64,000 nt of DNA, taken from the NCBI GenBank assembly GCA_947259415.1, contig CAMYMI010000003.1:62001-126000 (forward strand). Reading direction: 5' to 3'. The DNA is from an uncultured Ectothiorhodospiraceae bacterium. Its GTDB lineage: Bacteria > Pseudomonadota > Gammaproteobacteria > UBA9214. The notes beneath the pieces are model-generated. The model was given only the letters and a program-made list of their open reading frames with translations, was not told where the DNA came from and made no database searches. A program made the position numbers and the translations under genes. Positions 27,751-36,519 of the stretch are shown in pieces. Each line of letters begins with the position of its first letter. Position 1 is the first letter of the stretch.

Positions 27751-28722
27751 TTAATCTTTAGATCTTCTTAACGTTCTCCACGATTCTGATAATAGTTCCC
27801 TTGCCTCTCGTGACAGATTGGAAACCAGGTTACGTAGCCGTCTGGTACTCCGTTTATCCGCAAAATATCGTTTGACAAACCTTGCGTCGTACTGGTAACC
27901 GTAATCAGTGTCAGGTGGATGTATTAGGGGGAAATCGAGTGACTCTAGAGGCAAATTTGCTACGCCTGACTCCGCATCCGCTGTATGTGTTGCATCGCTG
28001 CGAAAACCCGCATTAAATACCATGTTCCTATTTGGAATGACGCATGATCCGGCATTTCGCCAGATTGACAACTGCCAGGGATAGTCCCAGGTATCGAGTT
28101 CTCCACGCCGCATCATGTCAAGCACATTATTCCAATACTTTATTGCCTCACCATTACCTTCCATGTAGCGCTGCAGCAGCAGACTCAACTCCACGTGGTT
28201 CAGGTTCACCGACAAGTCATTGCATGCCCATGCGCGTGACCAGGTCGCCCAGCCCCAGCAGACCACATGGTGTGAGAAGCGGTAGCTGTACTTATCTTCA
28301 ATACCGGACAACAGATTGGTACCGCATATTTGCATAATGTGCGCATCATCTGCATAGCGTTCGAGCAGTTCCTCACAGAACTGGAAAAAATCAGGATGGG
28401 CCAGGCAGTCGTCCTCGAGGATCACAGCACGGTCAACTCTGGAAAACACCCAATCAAGCCCGCTGACAATGCGCTTTGCACATCCTATATTGGTGTCTGC
28501 AAAGTCTTGATGTACTTCACATGGCCATTGGGTTGACGTGATGATGTCACGGGCTGCCGCACACTTGGCTGAGTCATCGGTTCCTGAACGTGGACCATCC
28601 GCTATTACAAACAGCTGCTCGAGTGGCAATGCACTGAGTACCTCAACTTGCCGCTCCACGAGATCGGGGCGGTTGAAAATTATCAACACAACTGGCGGCA
28701 TAGCTTGGCTATCTGTAAACAA
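27751..28722 (-). CDS. Glycosyltransferase, GT2/GNT-I-like
   Basis: The 323-residue protein has a GT-A fold: VVLIIFNRPDLVERQVEVL at the N-terminus, LFVIADGPR, the metal-binding AVILEDDCLAHPDFF (EDD, about 112-114) and SHHVVCWGWATWSRAW. It resembles the family often labelled hemolytic protein HlpA-like or GNT-I-like transferase in LPS clusters. It is the first gene of the minus-strand island and is separated from wzm by 634 bases. Specificity unknown. GC content is intermediate, higher than that of its island neighbours. Confidence 0.83.
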   Translation of the reverse strand: MFTDSQAMPPVVLIIFNRPDLVERQVEVLSALPLEQLFVIADGPRSGTDDSAKCAAARDIITSTQWPCEVHQDFADTNIGCAKRIVSGLDWVFSRVDRAVILEDDCLAHPDFFQFCEELLERYADDAHIMQICGTNLLSGIEDKYSYRFSHHVVCWGWATWSRAWACNDLSVNLNHVELSLLLQRYMEGNGEAIKYWNNVLDMMRRGELDTWDYPWQLSIWRNAGSCVIPNRNMVFNAGFRSDATHTADAESGVANLPLESLDFPLIHPPDTDYGYQYDARFVKRYFADKRSTRRLRNLVSNLSREARELLSESWRTLRRSKD

Positions 28723-28977
28723 TCATCCATGATACGGATACTGTTGTTATATGTGGAGTCTTGATTGACGGCAATGATGCGAAAAATCCATGGTGATTAT
28801 GCATTGTTGCTTCAACAGCATTTTTAAGAATCTGACAAAATCACTCATATCATGGACAGGGAAAATACAGTATCACCTGTCACGATATACGCATTATTAC
28901 ATTGACTGCTTGCATAATAAGAATAAAAGCTCATTTCTCCAAAGTCTATTGTTTTATCAGCCGTTCGTATGTCTTTA

Positions 28978-30144
28978 TCAGTCCATCAGGTCGACATGGA
29001 TCCCTCGGGCCTCCAGGGCATCGGCGCGTGCCGCGATGAAACGCTGAAAGCTTGGTTGCTCGAGGTATGCGCCTGAAGCCACGTAGTCCATGACCGACTG
29101 CACATGGAATGAGCGCAGGTAGGCCTCGGTGCGAAACACCTCCTCGCCCGCGCTGTTGAAGAACACCAGCGAGGGCGCGTACTTCACATCCAGCTCCCGG
29201 GCCCATGCGGCGGCGCTGCTGGTCTTGCCGTCGGGGCGCTGCACGGGATCCTGTGCCCACATGTCGATCAGAATAGTGTCAAAACGCGCGAGCTGACCCC
29301 GGCTTTCCGGTCGCTGCAGGACATCCAGGTGCAGCTCGTCACAGGGGGCACAGTCCTTCTGTTCGAAAAATACCAGTAATGGCCGCTCGCCGTCACGCCG
29401 GTCCAGTGGCCTGTCGGCCGTGAGACTCGCGTCGGCACTGTGCAGTTTTCCGGAGGCCGGGGACGGCGCGATCCCGGCATAGTACTCGCGGAAGCTCGGC
29501 GCGCTGCCATTATGCACGGCCGCGTAGTCGAGCGCAGTGTTGAACTTGTGGGGTGCATAATAGCCATTTACCCGCAGGGCCACCTCGCCCGCTTCGTTCA
29601 GGAACAACAGGGTCGGGGTAAACATGACGCGCAACGCCCTGGCGAATGCCTTCTCGGTCGTGGCCGCACCGGTAAAGTCCGTGACCTCGCGGTCCCCCCA
29701 CATATTGATGGCAATCACGTTGAAACGGCTTTGCATCTTCTCAACGGTTGCACGCTGGGACAGGTTGGTGTCCAGCAGTTTCTTGCAGTAGGGACAGCCG
29801 TCCTGGTAGAAGTACAGGATCACGCGCTTGTTGGCCGCAGCGGCCTCGGCTACGTCCTCGCGGATATCCAGGAAGGAATTGACGAACCAGTCGGGCTTCT
29901 CTACATAGCCGGGATTGACCAGGCCTTCATCCAGGCCTACTGCCATTTCAGCCACCGCCTGTTCAGCGGCGGTTGACGTGATTGTTTCGGCTGGCGAGGC
30001 AGACGGTAGACTGACGGCGGTTGCCGGTGGCGCCTCTGCCTCACAGCCTGCGAGCAGAAACACCCCCAGCAGGGCATCCAACAGCAGCATGCCGGATCGT
30101 TGCTGGAGATTCGTTAATCGAAAATGTGTTTCAGCGAGCAGCAT
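28978..30144 (-). CDS. Lipoprotein with two thioredoxin-like domains
   Basis: The 388-residue protein has a hydrophobic leader ending in a lipobox (FLLAGC, Cys34), so it is probably anchored facing the periplasm. Two thioredoxin-fold domains follow. The first has GCPYC (Cys117/Cys120) with MFTPTLLFLNEAGE; the second has DCAPC (Cys265/Cys268) with KYAPSLVFFNSAGEE. Each keeps a cis-Pro-like position after its CxxC. This looks like an internal duplication of a SoxW/DsbC-like reductase unit. The first domain resembles thioredoxin-like proteins of sulfur-oxidiser operons. The start could also be Met19. It sits alone between the island and the endonuclease III-like gene. Confidence 0.82.
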   Translation of the reverse strand: MLLAETHFRLTNLQQRSGMLLLDALLGVFLLAGCEAEAPPATAVSLPSASPAETITSTAAEQAVAEMAVGLDEGLVNPGYVEKPDWFVNSFLDIREDVAEAAAANKRVILYFYQDGCPYCKKLLDTNLSQRATVEKMQSRFNVIAINMWGDREVTDFTGAATTEKAFARALRVMFTPTLLFLNEAGEVALRVNGYYAPHKFNTALDYAAVHNGSAPSFREYYAGIAPSPASGKLHSADASLTADRPLDRRDGERPLLVFFEQKDCAPCDELHLDVLQRPESRGQLARFDTILIDMWAQDPVQRPDGKTSSAAAWARELDVKYAPSLVFFNSAGEEVFRTEAYLRSFHVQSVMDYVASGAYLEQPSFQRFIAARADALEARGIHVDLMD

Positions 30145-30270
30145 GATTCTAGCCTCTCTTGCCGTCCCCGGGCTGCAGCAGAAGGGTTGGCGAGCCAGTG
30201 CCTGTCATATAGTTTATGACGCATTCGCACCCCCTGACTATTATTGCCGAATAGAGTTTCGAGATAAATA

Positions 30271-30969
30271 CTATATCTTATTGTTTTTGATAGTTATATA
30301 TAATGTATTTACCTGCAGGCAGGCGGTGGCCAGGACACAGCGCTGACAGTCCGGCTTCACCCGGCACACCTCCTTGGCATGCCGCACGATCAGCGCATGA
30401 TATTCATTGAACAGATCAGTATCAGGCCCGAGGACCCGCTCGAAGCCCAGCCGCAGCGTGTCGTAGTCCTCTGTGCCGGTAACCAGGCCAAGCCGGGCAA
30501 ACAGTCGACGCGTGTAGGCATCGATCACAAACACCGGCCGCTCGAAGGCGTACAACAGGATGTCATCGGCAGTCTCTGGTCCGACCCCCTTGACGCCGAG
30601 TAATGCGGCACGTAATGCGCCGGTTTCCAGCCGGTCCAGCCCGGCAAATTCCCCGGCTCCGACATACCAGCGGCAGAAACTTTTCAGGCGCTGCGCCTTG
30701 ATGTTGAAATAGCCCGCCGGCCGCAGCCAGTTGGCCAGGTGATCGTGGCGCGCCTTGATGATGGCATGCGGCTGCAGCTTGTTTTTTGCAACGAGATTGC
30801 CGATGGCTCGCTCGACGTTCGACCAGGCGGTGTTCTGCGTGAGGATCGCACCCACCATGATTTCGAAGGGTGTGTCACCCGGCCACCAGTACTGCGGGCC
30901 GTAGTGGCGGAACAGGATATCGAAGATCTTGAACAATCTGCGGTGTGACATGTATTTGTCTGACACCAT
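30271..30969 (-). CDS. Endonuclease III-like HhH-GPD DNA glycosylase
   Basis: Base-excision-repair glycosylase relative of 232 residues, using Met44 of the open frame (30969), since the longer frame enters rluB. It shows PFEIMVGAILTQNTAWSNVE, the helix-hairpin-helix GVKGVGPETADDILL, and the catalytic Asp in VFVIDAYTRR. At the position of the Nth lysine (GVGRKTAN) there is Glu, as in monofunctional relatives. The iron-sulfur ligands are spaced C-x5-C-x2-C-x5-C, one residue short of E. coli Nth. The last 13 residues are AT-rich and unlike family C-termini, as if the 3' end had been replaced. Substrate not assignable. Confidence 0.85.
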   Translation of the reverse strand: MVSDKYMSHRRLFKIFDILFRHYGPQYWWPGDTPFEIMVGAILTQNTAWSNVERAIGNLVAKNKLQPHAIIKARHDHLANWLRPAGYFNIKAQRLKSFCRWYVGAGEFAGLDRLETGALRAALLGVKGVGPETADDILLYAFERPVFVIDAYTRRLFARLGLVTGTEDYDTLRLGFERVLGPDTDLFNEYHALIVRHAKEVCRVKPDCQRCVLATACLQVNTLYITIKNNKI

Positions 30970-31048
30970 CGCTGGCTCATGCCCGATCATCCGGCAACGG
31001 GATCCGGGATGCAAAGCGCCGGAGTGGCCACCGACACCTGCCGTGTCC

Positions 31049-31888
31049 TTAGTGTGCCTTGCCTCTGCCTCGCTGCGTCGAGGAACCCGTTCTTGCACCC
31101 GTGGGCCCAGGGCGCCTTGCGGCTGTTCGCCGGGCCGCTGCGGGCGGTGGCTTGAGACCGGCCGCCCGGTACAGCGCCACGACTTCCTGGCGCGTCAACG
31201 CCCGGTGCCTGCCGGGACGCAACTGGCGCGACAGTTCGATTGGACCGAAGCGCACCCGGATCAGGCGGCTGACCTGCACACCCTGTGATTCCCACAGGCG
31301 TCGCACCTCGCGGTTACGGCCCTCCTTCAGGGTCACGTGGTACCAGTGGTTTGCGCCGCTTCCACCAGCATCGCGAATTGATGTAAACGCCGCCATCCCG
31401 TCGTCGAGGGTAACCCCGCTGAGCAAACGTTCCACGATCGCCGCGTCCACCTTGCCCAGCACCCGCACGGCGTATTCACGCTCGATCTCCGAGGAGGGAT
31501 GCATCAGGCGATTGGCCAGTTCACCGTCGGAGGTGAACAGCAGCAGCCCCGCGGTGTTCATGTCCAGCCGGCCGACTGCAATCCAGCGTGCGGTCTTCAG
31601 CCGCGGCAGGTGATCGAACACCGTGGGGCGTCCCTCCGGGTCCGAGCGCGTGGTCAGCTCGCCGGCGGGTTTATGATAGGCCAGGGTGCGCGGGATGGTC
31701 CGGGCGAGTGAAGTGGCGACCGAAACGGGCTTGCCGTCGATACGGATTTTATCCTCGGCGCTGACCGTGATGCCCAACACGGCAGGCCTGTCATTGACGG
31801 TGATCCTGCCGGCAGTAATCCAGGACTCAATCTGGCGGCGGGAACCGTAACCGGCGCGGGCCAGGACTTTTTGTAAACGCTCTGCCAT
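31049..31888 (-). CDS. rluB: 23S rRNA pseudouridine synthase B
   Basis: Makes a pseudouridine in 23S rRNA (position 2605 in E. coli). The 279-residue protein has an N-terminal S4 RNA-binding domain (ERLQKVLARAGYGSRRQIE, about 3-60) and the RsuA/RluB catalytic domain with VGRLDMNTAGLLLFTSDGEL, containing the catalytic Asp. REYAVRV and NREVRRLWES are conserved. A basic, proline/arginine-rich C-terminal tail of about 35 residues is typical of RluB. It is 24 bases from scpB in a conserved gammaproteobacterial order. Confidence 0.95.
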   Translation of the reverse strand: MAERLQKVLARAGYGSRRQIESWITAGRITVNDRPAVLGITVSAEDKIRIDGKPVSVATSLARTIPRTLAYHKPAGELTTRSDPEGRPTVFDHLPRLKTARWIAVGRLDMNTAGLLLFTSDGELANRLMHPSSEIEREYAVRVLGKVDAAIVERLLSGVTLDDGMAAFTSIRDAGGSGANHWYHVTLKEGRNREVRRLWESQGVQVSRLIRVRFGPIELSRQLRPGRHRALTRQEVVALYRAAGLKPPPAAARRTAARRPGPTGARTGSSTQRGRGKAH

Positions 31889-31912
31889 GAGCCCGGGACC
31901 GGGCAGGACTAA

Positions 31913-32650
31913 TCAGTGCAGGATGGCCGAGGAGTCTTCCTCTGTCTCGGCGGCCGGGTGATCGGCCTCCACCTCGGCCAACGGTTCGTCTGACTCGTCA
32001 TTGGCCGGTTCCATCTGCATCTCTGGAACGACATCCGACAGATCGAGCTCCAGTTCGGCGCCGATGGTGCCCAGGTCGCGTAATTCGGCCAGGCTCGGCA
32101 ACTCGTCCAGGCTCTTGAGGCCGAAGTAGTCTAGAAACTGCCGGGTGGTACTGTACATGGCGGGGTGACCAGGGACATCGCGGTGACCGACAACCCGCAC
32201 CCATTCGCGTTCCAGTAAAGTCTTCATGATGGAAGTGCTGACGCTGACGCCACGCACCTCCTCGATCTCGCCACGCGTGATGGGCTGGCGGTAGGCAATC
32301 AAGGCAAGCGTCTCCAACAGGGCGCGTGAATAACGGGCAGGCCGTTCCTCCCACAGGCGTGACACCCAGAGCTGCATTTCCTGCCTGACCTGGATTCGGT
32401 AGCCACTGGCGACCTGGACCAGTTCAACACCGCGGTCGGCAAAATCCTCTTCCAGCGCGGCCAGTGCCTTGCGCAGGTCCGCGCGCCCCGGCCGTTCCTC
32501 TTCGCTGAACACGGCCAGCAACTGGTCAAGGCTCAGCGGACGACCGGCCGCCAGCAGGATGGCCTCCAGGATATGTTTCAGGTGCCTGATTTCGACCTCG
32601 GCACTGTCCGCAGTGTCTGCCGTATCTACCGTATCGACCGTGTCTGTCAT
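31913..32650 (-). CDS. scpB: Segregation and condensation protein B
   Basis: Winged-helix partner of the SMC-ScpAB condensin. The 245-residue product shows HLKHILEAILLAAGRPLSLDQL and ARYSRALLETLALIAYRQPITRGEIEEVRGVSVS, the core ScpB motif. The C-terminus is a long acidic tail rich in Glu and Asp. It overlaps scpA by 4 bases (32647-32650), so the two are translationally coupled. An smc gene is present at 47.4-50.9 kb, completing the complex within this window. Confidence 0.94.
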   Translation of the reverse strand: MTDTVDTVDTADTADSAEVEIRHLKHILEAILLAAGRPLSLDQLLAVFSEEERPGRADLRKALAALEEDFADRGVELVQVASGYRIQVRQEMQLWVSRLWEERPARYSRALLETLALIAYRQPITRGEIEEVRGVSVSTSIMKTLLEREWVRVVGHRDVPGHPAMYSTTRQFLDYFGLKSLDELPSLAELRDLGTIGAELELDLSDVVPEMQMEPANDESDEPLAEVEADHPAAETEEDSSAILH

Positions 32651-33513
32651 GCTGTCGCCTGTTCGGTTATTGTTTCCGGAATTGCTTCAGGGTTGCCCGC
32701 CGCCTTGATATGAATCGGTGAGAACGAATCGGTCTGGCTTATCTCGAGCAGCGATTCCCTGGCCAGTTCGAGTACGGCAAGGAATGTTACCACCACTCCC
32801 ATGCGGCCCTCTTCCGGCGTGAACAGGTCCACGAAGCGGGTGAACTGGCCAGCCTGCAGACGGGCGAGCACGCTGGACATGCGCTCACGCACCGACAGCG
32901 ACTCCAGCTGGATATGGTGATGCGCATACATGGAGGCGCGCTGCATGACCTCCTGGAATGCGCCAATCAGGTCCTGCAGGTCGACCTCGGGAGGCAGCCT
33001 GACCACGCGCTTCTCGCTGCCGCCGGCCTGCGCCTGGAACACATCGCGTCCGAGGCGTGGCAGTTCATCGATGTCCTCGGCAGCCTGCTTGAAACGTTCA
33101 TACTCCTGCAGGCGGCGCACCAGCTCGGCGCGCGGATCGTCCTCATCCTCTTCGTGCGCCGCCGGCCGCGGCAGCAGCATGCGCGACTTGATCTCTGCAA
33201 GCATGGCTGACATGACCAGGTATTCACCCGCCAACTCAAGCCGCATATTCTGCATAAGTTCAATATAATCAGTGTATTGCCGCGTTATCTCGGCAATGGG
33301 GATGTCGACGATATTGAGGTTCTCTTTGCGGATCAGGTAAAGCAGCAGGTCGAGCGGTCCCTCGAAGGCCTCGAGAAACACCTCGAGCGCATCCGGGGGG
33401 ATGTAGAGATCCGTGGGGAGTGCTTCGAGGGGCTTGCCCTGAACAACAGCGAGGGGGAGTTCTTCCTGGGTCCGGATATCGGGTTGTACTTCGCAGCCTT
33501 GATTCTCGCTCAT
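32647..33513 (-). CDS. scpA: Segregation and condensation protein A
   Basis: Kleisin subunit of the SMC condensin, bridging the Smc heads. The 288-residue protein has the ScpA signature FEGPLDLLLYLIRKENLNI followed by DIPIAEITRQY, and a C-terminal winged helix with VVTFLAVLELAR. A short N-terminal extension precedes the core. It is the first of the scpA-scpB-rluB run and overlaps scpB. Co-occurrence of ScpAB and Smc (instead of MukBEF) is typical of gammaproteobacteria outside the Enterobacterales-Vibrio group. Confidence 0.95.
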   Translation of the reverse strand: MSENQGCEVQPDIRTQEELPLAVVQGKPLEALPTDLYIPPDALEVFLEAFEGPLDLLLYLIRKENLNIVDIPIAEITRQYTDYIELMQNMRLELAGEYLVMSAMLAEIKSRMLLPRPAAHEEDEDDPRAELVRRLQEYERFKQAAEDIDELPRLGRDVFQAQAGGSEKRVVRLPPEVDLQDLIGAFQEVMQRASMYAHHHIQLESLSVRERMSSVLARLQAGQFTRFVDLFTPEEGRMGVVVTFLAVLELARESLLEISQTDSFSPIHIKAAGNPEAIPETITEQATA

Positions 33514-33620
33514 GTATTACCCTGGTCGTAGCAGCCATTCGAATGACCGAGCGACGACTTCCGCCGTCCGCAGGAGTCTACCCTATTTCCAGTGGAAATG
33601 CCTCTTTTTCATTGTCTTTT

Positions 33621-34835
33621 TCAGGTGTATCCCAGGCCCATGACCTGGCGAACCTCTTCCAGTGTAATGCGTGCCACGTCACGCGCCGCCTCGGTGCCTT
33701 CGTTGATGATGGCGCGTACCCGCCCCGGGTCGCCTTCGAGCTCCTTTGCGCGTTCCTGGATCGGTTCCAGCTCGGCCAATATGCTGTCGATGATCGGCTG
33801 TTTGCATTCCAGGCAACCGATATTCGCGGTGGTACAGCCCGCGCGCACCCAGGTCTTGACTTCGTCGTCCGAGTACACCTCGTGTAACCGCCATACCGGG
33901 CAGACATCGGGATTGCCCGGGTCGGTGCGTCTGACCCGGGCCGGGTCGGTTGGCATGGTGCGCAGTTTCTGGGTGACTTCCTGCGGGTCCTCGCGCAGGG
34001 TGATGGTGTTCTTATAGGACTTGGACATCTTCTGCCCGTCCAGGCCAGGCATCTTCGAGGCCGGTGTCAGCAAGGCCTCGGGCTCCATCAGGATAATGCG
34101 CCCGCTTCCTTCAAGATAGCCCAGCAGGCGTTCACGATCAGTGATCGCCAGATTCTGCTGTTCCTGCAGCAGCGCCCGTGCAACGGCTACGGCCTCGTGG
34201 TCACCCTGCTCCTGGTAACGCCTGCGCAGGTCCTTGTAGAGGCGCGCATTCTTCTTGCCCATTTTCTTCATCGCGGCCTGCGCGGCCTCCTCGAAGCCCG
34301 GCTCACGTCCGTAGATGTGGTTGAAGCGGCGCGCGATCTCGCGGGTCAGTTCGACATGCGCCACCTGATCCTCACCCACCGGGACCTTGTCGGCCGCGTA
34401 GATGAGGATGTCAGCACTCTGTAAAAGGGGGTAGCCCAGGAAGCCGTAGGTCGCCAGATCGCGTTCACGCAGCATTTCCTGCTGGTCCTTGTAACTGGGC
34501 ACCCGCTCAAGCCAGCCCAGTGGCGTCACCATGGACAGCAGCAGGTGCAGCTCGGCATGTTCGGGGACATGCGACTGGATAAACAGTTGGGCCGAGCCCG
34601 GATTGATACCGGCCGCCAGCCAGTCGATGACCATGTCCCAGACGCTCTCGGCGATAATGTGGGACTCCTCGTAATGCGTGGTCAGGGCATGCCAGTCGGC
34701 CACGAAGAAAAAACAGTCGAACTCGTGCTGCAGCTTGATCCAGTTTTTCAGCACCCCGTGGTAATGCCCGAGATGCAGGCGTCCGGTGGGACGCATGCCG
34801 GACAGGACCCGGCTGTTGTTACCCAGACTGCTCAA
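33621..34835 (-). CDS. trpS: Tryptophanyl-tRNA synthetase
   Basis: Class I aminoacyl-tRNA synthetase charging tRNA-Trp. The 404-residue protein has the HIGH-type motif HLGH (21-24) within SGMRPTGRLHLGHYHG and the KMSKS motif in GQKMSKSYKNTITL. It is longer than E. coli TrpRS (334 residues) because of an insert with NIGCLECKQ. The start is TTG at 34835: AGGAG stands 7 bases upstream, whereas the next ATG (codon 14) is inside the conserved motif region. It lies directly after the M50 protease gene. Confidence 0.94.
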   Translation of the reverse strand: MSSLGNNSRVLSGMRPTGRLHLGHYHGVLKNWIKLQHEFDCFFFVADWHALTTHYEESHIIAESVWDMVIDWLAAGINPGSAQLFIQSHVPEHAELHLLLSMVTPLGWLERVPSYKDQQEMLRERDLATYGFLGYPLLQSADILIYAADKVPVGEDQVAHVELTREIARRFNHIYGREPGFEEAAQAAMKKMGKKNARLYKDLRRRYQEQGDHEAVAVARALLQEQQNLAITDRERLLGYLEGSGRIILMEPEALLTPASKMPGLDGQKMSKSYKNTITLREDPQEVTQKLRTMPTDPARVRRTDPGNPDVCPVWRLHEVYSDDEVKTWVRAGCTTANIGCLECKQPIIDSILAELEPIQERAKELEGDPGRVRAIINEGTEAARDVARITLEEVRQVMGLGYT

Positions 34836-34844
34836 GTTGTTCTC

Positions 34845-35534
34845 CTATATCCCCAGTAGCGCGTACAGGACTTGCTGGAAGTCTCTTGCCGACAGGCCGG
34901 ACACCAGCCCCAGTGAACTCATGACCAGGCTGATCACCGGCCACATGATCTTGCCGAGCACCCCGGTCACCAGCAAGGCGATCAGGATCATGAAGCCGTA
35001 GGGCTCGATGCGGCTGAATTTCCAGGCCAGCGGTCCCGGCAGCAGCCCGGTCATGACCCGGCCGCCGTCCAGCGGTGGCAACGGCAGCAGGTTCAGTACC
35101 ATCAGGATGGTATTGATGAAGATGCCGGCGGTTCCCATGAACACCAACGCCAGGCCGCTCTCACCCAGCAGCAGGCCCAGGCGGATCACCAGGGCCCAGC
35201 CCACCGCCATCAGCAGATTGGCAGTGGGACCGGCAGCGGCCACCAGGGCCATGTCACGCTTCGGGTGCTTCAGGTTCTGCCAGGTGATCGGTACCGGTTT
35301 GGCCCAGCCGAACAGAAAGCCGGTCTGCATCAGCATCAGCAGCCCCGGTACCAGTATGGTGCCGATGGGATCGACATGCTTCACCGGGTTGAGAGTCAGG
35401 CGACCCAGCATGAGTGCTGTCTTGTCGCCCAGCCTGGCGGCAATCCAGCCATGCGCGACTTCATGGACAGTGATGGCAAACAGGACGGGCGGCACCCAGG
35501 AAACGATTTTCTGAACGAGGCTGACCTCAAACAT
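34845..35534 (-). CDS. Site-2 protease family (M50) membrane metalloprotease
   Basis: Intramembrane zinc protease family of 229 residues. The zinc site is HEVAH in the first membrane helix (ITVHEVAHGW, about 22-30), and the distal motif NLLPLPPLDGGRVM supplies the conserved Asp. About five or six hydrophobic segments are visible. No PDZ domain is present, so it is not RseP but the short family often adjacent to trpS and scpA. Substrate unknown. It overlaps nothing but lies 9 bases upstream of trpS, implying cotranscription. Confidence 0.9.
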   Translation of the reverse strand: MFEVSLVQKIVSWVPPVLFAITVHEVAHGWIAARLGDKTALMLGRLTLNPVKHVDPIGTILVPGLLMLMQTGFLFGWAKPVPITWQNLKHPKRDMALVAAAGPTANLLMAVGWALVIRLGLLLGESGLALVFMGTAGIFINTILMVLNLLPLPPLDGGRVMTGLLPGPLAWKFSRIEPYGFMILIALLVTGVLGKIMWPVISLVMSSLGLVSGLSARDFQQVLYALLGI

Positions 35535-35564
35535 CGGCGGATTATAACCTCATGGACACTTATT

Positions 35565-36191
35565 TCATCCCTCCGCCAGGCCTTCCACCTTACCGCAGCC
35601 CTGGCGCGTCACGCGCGGCACATCACCGGTCATGTCAATTACCGTCGTGGGTTCGAGGCCGCAATGGCCACCGTCGATCACCAGATCGACATCCTGCTTC
35701 AGCTTTTCGCTGATTTCTTCCACATCCGTTTCCGGAAACTCCTTGCTTGGCAGTATCAGTGTCGAGCTCATCAGCGGCTCGTCCAGTTCCTCGAGCAACG
35801 CTTGCGCGATGGGGTGATCGGGAATACGGATGCCGATGGTCTTGCGTTTCGGGTTCTGCAGGCGTCGTGGCACCTCGTGGGTCGCGCGCAGGATAAAGGT
35901 ATAGGGCCCCGGTGTCAGCGATTTCAACAGGCGGTAGGCAAGATTATCCACCCGGGCATAGGTGGCGATCTCCGAGAGGTCGCGGCAGACCAGGGTGAAA
36001 TTATGTTTGTTGTCCAATGCACGGATGCGGCGGATGCGCTCCATGCTGTGCTTGTCACCCACGTGACAACCAAGCGCATAGCTGGAATCCGTAGGGTAGA
36101 CGATGAGACCGTCGGTACGCACGATCTCGACCACCTGGCGGATCAGGCGCAGCTGCGGGTTGACAGGGTGTATCTGGAAGAACTGGCTCAT
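35565..36191 (-). CDS. yciO: YciO-like L-threonylcarbamoyladenylate synthase family protein
   Basis: Sua5/YciO/YrdC-fold protein of 208 residues with IVYPTDSSYALGCHVG and SLTPGPYTFILRAT. The KxR...SxN-type residues that define essential TsaC are only partly visible, and the synteny with rnm (yciV) and rluB matches E. coli YciO, whose role in tRNA modification is minor or unclear. Cytoplasmic. It lies 30 bases upstream of the M50 gene in the same direction. Confidence 0.88.
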   Translation of the reverse strand: MSQFFQIHPVNPQLRLIRQVVEIVRTDGLIVYPTDSSYALGCHVGDKHSMERIRRIRALDNKHNFTLVCRDLSEIATYARVDNLAYRLLKSLTPGPYTFILRATHEVPRRLQNPKRKTIGIRIPDHPIAQALLEELDEPLMSSTLILPSKEFPETDVEEISEKLKQDVDLVIDGGHCGLEPTTVIDMTGDVPRVTRQGCGKVEGLAEG

Positions 36192-36519
36192 AGATGGAAA
36201 TTAGTGAAGCGCGTACACTTCTGAGTCCTGATGATTTGTTTAAGCCTCGAACTTTACTGCGGAGACGCGGAGGACGCAGAGTAACTTAGATCAACAAAAG
36301 ATAGAAACCGCAACGCAGAATAATCGTAGTATTTAGTTCTTCACTGCCGTCCTATTTAATCCCTTCTCCTCTCCAAGGGGAGAAGGCCAGGATGAGGGAT
36401 GATAAAAAAGATCATGTTTACCCGTGCGCTTCCGTAGCAAGTGTATTTCTTTGCGTCTTTGCGGTGAGATTCTGTAAATGTTTCCTCCGCGTCTCCGCGT
36501 TGAAAACCATTTAATAGAA
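36192..36519. repeat. Intergenic mosaic of dispersed repeats
   Basis: No gene. A 15-base sequence GCGGAGACGCGGAGG occurs at 36259-36273 and inverted at 36484-36498; a 14-base copy is at 53505-53518. A second motif (reverse complement TCACCGCAAAGACGC, ending near 36468) and a third, the imperfect dyad around CCTTCTCCTCTCC (36362-36387), lie between. These resemble the short intergenic repeats scattered through many proteobacterial chromosomes. The block is flanked by yciO and rnm. Confidence 0.7.

Noticed and set aside
30271-31098. Longer N-terminus for the endonuclease III-like protein
   Set aside because: The first 43 codons overlap the rluB end and have no family similarity.
36240-36510. 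Possible CRISPR array
   Set aside because: Repeats are few, inverted and irregularly spaced; no cas genes.
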